A stretch of DNA of 16,173 nucleotides from Deltaproteobacteria bacterium RBG_13_61_14. GTDB lineage: Bacteria; RBG-13-61-14. Shown piece by piece: positions 13,861 to 16,173 of the stretch. The translations under genes and the position numbers were made by a program. The first letter of the stretch is position 1, and each line of letters begins with the position of its first letter. The stretch lies in contig MGQK01000021.1 of assembly GCA_001797815.1 (NCBI GenBank), positions 18,427-34,599 on the forward strand. The letters are read 5' to 3'. A model generated the notes under the pieces. It saw only the letters and a list, made by a program, of their open reading frames with translations. It was not told where the DNA came from and ran no database searches.

Positions 13861-13889
13861 ATATAAGAGCTTCGGCTCAGCTTTATGAA
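13861..13889 (-). promoter_or_regulatory. Possible promoter of the MATE operon with a hairpin in the spacer
   Basis: Minus strand: TTCATA (13889-13884), 17 bases, TTATAT (13866-13861). The spacer contains GAGC-TTCG-GCTC (13867-13878). The 119-bp gap (13813-13931) is AT-rich compared with the genes and holds nothing else I recognise. Confidence 0.3.
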
Positions 13890-13931
13890 GTCGCCGTTAA
13901 GCAAGCTCAGCATCGGAGTTTAATTACTTTT

Positions 13932-14027
13932 CTATTCTTTGATTTCCTTGCGCATGGCCTCAATCGCGGCCTGCAAGGGAGGCAGATCCCGCTCCACGAT
14001 CTCCCAGATCCGCCGGCCCTGGCTCAT
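13932..14027 (-). pseudogene. hepT: Remnant of a HEPN (HepT/DUF86) toxin gene with internal deletion
   Basis: The frame has 31 codons. It opens at an ATG that overlaps the MNT stop as ATGA, the normal arrangement of MNT-HEPN pairs, and ends with RIWEIVERDLPPLQAAIEAM. That matches the last 20 or so residues of HEPN/DUF86 toxins, which typically end (L/I)VW(D/E)IV...DLP.L...I. About 80-100 residues of the usual 110-140 are missing, including the R-x4-6-H RNase motif. The reading therefore keeps the start and the C-terminus but lacks the core, best explained by an in-frame internal deletion. No intact copy is seen elsewhere in the window. Alternatively it is a short unrelated peptide, but the match and position argue against that. 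Confidence 0.7.
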
Positions 14028-14314
14028 AAGGGCACCGACTCCCGAAACACCCGCTCCCGGATCTGCTCCCGGAGGCCGGCGGGTTCGACGACATCCACCC
14101 GGCATCCCAGAAGCTGCTCCAACTCCGCCACCAGGCCGCCGGGAAACCAGGGAGTGGTCGGCCCTTTGACCTCGACCAGGAAGTCCACGTCACTCGACGG
14201 CCCGGCTTCACCCCGGACCGTGGAACCGAATACGCGAATTTCCTTGACTCCGTGTTTAGCCGCAATGCGCTTAATCTCTTCGCGCTTCTCGCTCAATAAC
14301 TCCGGAATGCCCAT
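14024..14314 (-). CDS. mntA: MNT-type nucleotidyltransferase antitoxin
   Basis: 96 aa, the usual size. Residues 1-20 form a helix (MGIPELLSEKREEIKRIAAK), then IRVFGSTVRGEAGPSSDVDFLVEV shows the GSx10DxD catalytic motif of minimal nucleotidyltransferases, and LLGCRVDVVEPAGLREQIRERVFRESVPL is the standard C-terminal part with the third-carboxylate strand (VDVV). MntA antitoxins block HepT RNases, in studied cases by AMPylating the toxin. The ATG at 14314 has AAAGGAG eight bases upstream; longer versions only add noncoding upstream sequence. The partner toxin is reduced to a remnant immediately downstream, so this is probably an orphan antitoxin. Confidence 0.92.
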   Translation of the reverse strand: MGIPELLSEKREEIKRIAAKHGVKEIRVFGSTVRGEAGPSSDVDFLVEVKGPTTPWFPGGLVAELEQLLGCRVDVVEPAGLREQIRERVFRESVPL

Positions 14315-14453
14315 TCCCCCCACTCCTTTCCTGGCAAAGGCCGGCTCCTCCGCTTTTGTTTTACCACATGCCGATCCTTTCAGGATGGTCCCCCTAACTT
14401 TCGGACACATTCGCGTTTACGTTCACGGCAACCGGGCTTTTCCGAATTCTTCC

Positions 14454-14481
14454 CTACCTACCACCTGCGACCTGCTACCTA
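14454..14481 (+). repeat. Heptamer array at the end of the TPR gene
   Basis: Four 7-base units: CTACCTA, CCACCTG, CGACCTG, CTACCTA (consensus CnACCTr). The last unit includes the stop codon (TAG on the minus strand, 14481-14479) of the exported TPR-like protein. The rest of the gap, 14315-14453, shows nothing else I can support. Confidence 0.65.
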
Positions 14482-15330
14482 CGGCTTCTTGACCGCCGAC
14501 TGGCTCACCTCTTCCTGCTGGATCCGGCTGTAACCGCAGGCCAGCGAGGGATCGTCCATCACCAGCTTCGCGTCCTGCTGGTCAATCCGATCCAACTGGT
14601 CCTTAGCCGGCATCTCGATCACCTTCTGCAGATAATTCTTGCCCTCGCTCACGTCCTGCGCCTGGTCCCGGCGGGTGCCCCGGCAGGTGTAGGACATGCC
14701 CAGCTCCTTCATGTATTCATGGTTGTTGGAGAACATCTTGACCGCCTCGGTGCATTCGGTCACCGACTTGTCCAGGTCGCCCCGGGCGCCGAAGATCCAT
14801 TCCATGATCCGCCACTCCGGCACCTTGCGGTAGAAGACGCAGAGCGCGAAGTGGGCGTTGGAGATGGTCGAGTCATCGTCCGAGACATACACCGGCTTCA
14901 GCGTCAAGGTCTTCTTATACATCTGCTCGATGTCGTCGGCCAGGCTCAAGGAATTGGCAATGCCCCGCACCACCGCCTGCTGGCTGATGCCCACCGCGGT
15001 CCAGAAAGTGTTCTCAGCCAGGTTGGGGTCTTTCTCCATGCCCTTCCTCGCCCATTCCTCGGTCAGGGCATAGAGCTTGAGCTTCTCGTCCTTCTTCTCC
15101 TTGGGCAGCCGCTCGGCGATGTTGTAATAGTTCTCCGCGATCCGCCAGTAGGTGTCGGCCTGGGGGTCGCGCTTTTGCAGGTCGAGCAGGAGCTTATTCG
15201 ATTCCTCATACTTCTCCTGGTCGCTCAGCTCCCGGGCCTGCTTGATGATGGCCTCGCTCGTTTCCTGGGCCGCGACCGCCAGGGCCAGCGCCAGTCCGAC
15301 CAACGCCGCAAAACAAATCAGGCGTTTCAT
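14479..15330 (-). CDS. Exported TPR-like protein
   Basis: 283 aa. An N-terminal signal peptide is clear: MKR, a hydrophobic core (LICFAALVGLALALAVAA), and a cleavage site near residue 21. The mature part is alpha-helical with TPR-like helix pairs: AIIKQARELSDQEKYEESNKLLLDL, TYWRIAENYYNIAE, ALTEEWARKGMEKDPNLAENTFWTAVG, then NAHFALCVFYRKVPEWRIMEWIFGARGDLDKSVTECTEAV and a matching repeat near 215-245. The layout recalls TPR proteins of the RMD (regulator of microtubule dynamics) type found in some bacteria. It is likely periplasmic and involved in protein-protein contact; no catalytic motif is visible. A strong ribosome-binding site (AGGAGGAGGGGAAGG) precedes the ATG. It is transcribed away from ftsE. 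Confidence 0.82.
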   Translation of the reverse strand: MKRLICFAALVGLALALAVAAQETSEAIIKQARELSDQEKYEESNKLLLDLQKRDPQADTYWRIAENYYNIAERLPKEKKDEKLKLYALTEEWARKGMEKDPNLAENTFWTAVGISQQAVVRGIANSLSLADDIEQMYKKTLTLKPVYVSDDDSTISNAHFALCVFYRKVPEWRIMEWIFGARGDLDKSVTECTEAVKMFSNNHEYMKELGMSYTCRGTRRDQAQDVSEGKNYLQKVIEMPAKDQLDRIDQQDAKLVMDDPSLACGYSRIQQEEVSQSAVKKP

Positions 15331-15372
15331 CTTCCTTCCCCTCCTCCTGAAAGTTGATCCTCAATCCCCTCC

Positions 15373-15401
15373 ATTGTAGCCAATTTTCTTTGGCTTCGCC
15401 A
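15373..15401 (-). promoter_or_regulatory. Possible promoter of the TPR gene with palindromic spacer
   Basis: Minus strand: TGGCGA (15401-15396), 17 bases, TACAAT (15378-15373), which is one base from consensus. The spacer contains the inverted repeat GCCAA-AGAAAA-TTGGC (15394-15379), placed as an operator would be. The -35 match is poor (3 of 6). Confidence 0.4.
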
Positions 15402-15427
15402 GATTTGCCGCTCCTCAATTTTTCAAG

Positions 15428-15448
15428 AGCCCCGCGCCGCGCGGGGCT
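15428..15448. terminator. Strong GC hairpin between divergent promoters
   Basis: AGCCCCGCG-CCG-CGCGGGGCT is a perfect 9-bp stem with a 3-base loop. ATTTTC follows on the plus strand and CTTGAAAAATT on the minus strand, so the U tract is weak on both. Its place between two divergent promoters suggests an insulating terminator or a protein site rather than the end of a gene. Confidence 0.5.
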
Positions 15449-15473
15449 ATTTTCTGAGCAGAGCCATAATTTT

Positions 15474-15505
15474 TTTGCGCCTTTGCTTCTTTGCGTCTTG
15501 GCGTG
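15474..15505 (+). repeat. Octamer array upstream of ftsE
   Basis: Four 8-base units in a row: TTTGCGCC, TTTGCTTC, TTTGCGTC, TTGGCGTG. Flanking T runs (15470-15476 and 15511-15517) frame it. It resembles TTTGCGTC-type intergenic repeats that I recall from many environmental bacterial genomes. Confidence 0.6.
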
Positions 15506-15518
15506 AAATCTTTTTTTC

Positions 15519-15547
15519 TTGTCGTTCTCCCCGGCTTGTGATAAAAT
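15519..15547 (+). promoter_or_regulatory. Sigma70-like promoter of ftsE
   Basis: TTGTCG (15519-15524), 17 bases, TAAAAT (15542-15547), with TGA directly before the -10 (extended -10 form TGnTAAAAT). It points toward ftsE and would give a leader of about 55 nt. Confidence 0.55.
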
Positions 15548-15610
15548 TTATTCTCAAGTGAAGCGTTTGACCTCTCTCGTAGCTGGACGACTCTTGCGGA
15601 AGCGGGGATC

Positions 15611-16173
<563 letters not shown>

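Overview
The window is GC-rich, densely packed bacterial DNA from an organism I would infer to be a strict anaerobe. It encodes an oxygen-sensitive ASKHA activase / 2-hydroxyacyl-CoA dehydratase-type redox module, a CooC-like ATPase, a stand-alone domain resembling acetyl-CoA synthase (ACS), and a NifU/NifS iron-sulfur assembly operon. I cannot fix the taxon from sequence alone. The combination suggests a Wood-Ljungdahl-type or syntrophic lineage, probably from an environmental genome.

Layout. (1) 1-5589, minus strand: a tightly coupled operon, mostly with 4-bp ATGA/GTGA overlaps. In transcription order it holds a small HgdB/BcrC-like subunit, a large HgdA/BcrB-like subunit, two ASKHA activase ATPases, a truncated ACS-like protein, and a CooC-type ATPase cut by the window edge. 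A good sigma70-like promoter lies at 5561-5589. (2) 5608-6646, plus: a REP-associated (Y1, HUH) transposase gene bracketed by perfect 26-bp inverted repeats. (3) 6677-9951, plus: an Fe-S/cysteine operon with NifU (scaffold plus BFD domain), NifS, serine acetyltransferase CysE, and a second U-type scaffold fused to a paired zinc ribbon. (4) 9999-10196, plus: a small DUF4177-like protein, followed by a 30-bp tandem repeat. (5) 10291-13812, minus: a MATE exporter, an ADP-ribosylglycohydrolase and a SprT-like metallopeptidase. (6) 13932-14314, minus: an MNT nucleotidyltransferase antitoxin whose HEPN toxin partner is reduced to 31 codons. (7) 14479-15330, minus: an exported TPR-like protein. (8) 15611 to the right edge, plus: ftsE, divergent from the TPR gene.

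The most interesting system is the left operon. Two catalytic-type and two activase-type subunits match the 2+2 make-up of class I benzoyl-CoA reductase (BcrABCD). The other two genes, however, point to nickel/CODH-ACS biology: a CXC-containing CooC-like ATPase, and an ACS middle-domain homologue that stops inside its cysteine motif and so lacks the CGC that binds the A-cluster nickels. My inference is an ATP-driven low-potential electron device serving maturation or reductive activation of CODH/ACS or a corrinoid partner, not aromatic degradation. No ligase, hydrolase or beta-oxidation genes are adjacent.

A second theme is intergenic structure. Degenerate arrays of 7- or 8-base units occur at 8539-8580, 14454-14481 and 15474-15505, and a 7-base periodicity also shows inside the transposase inverted repeats. 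They recall the short tandemly repeated repetitive (STRR) sequences of cyanobacteria.
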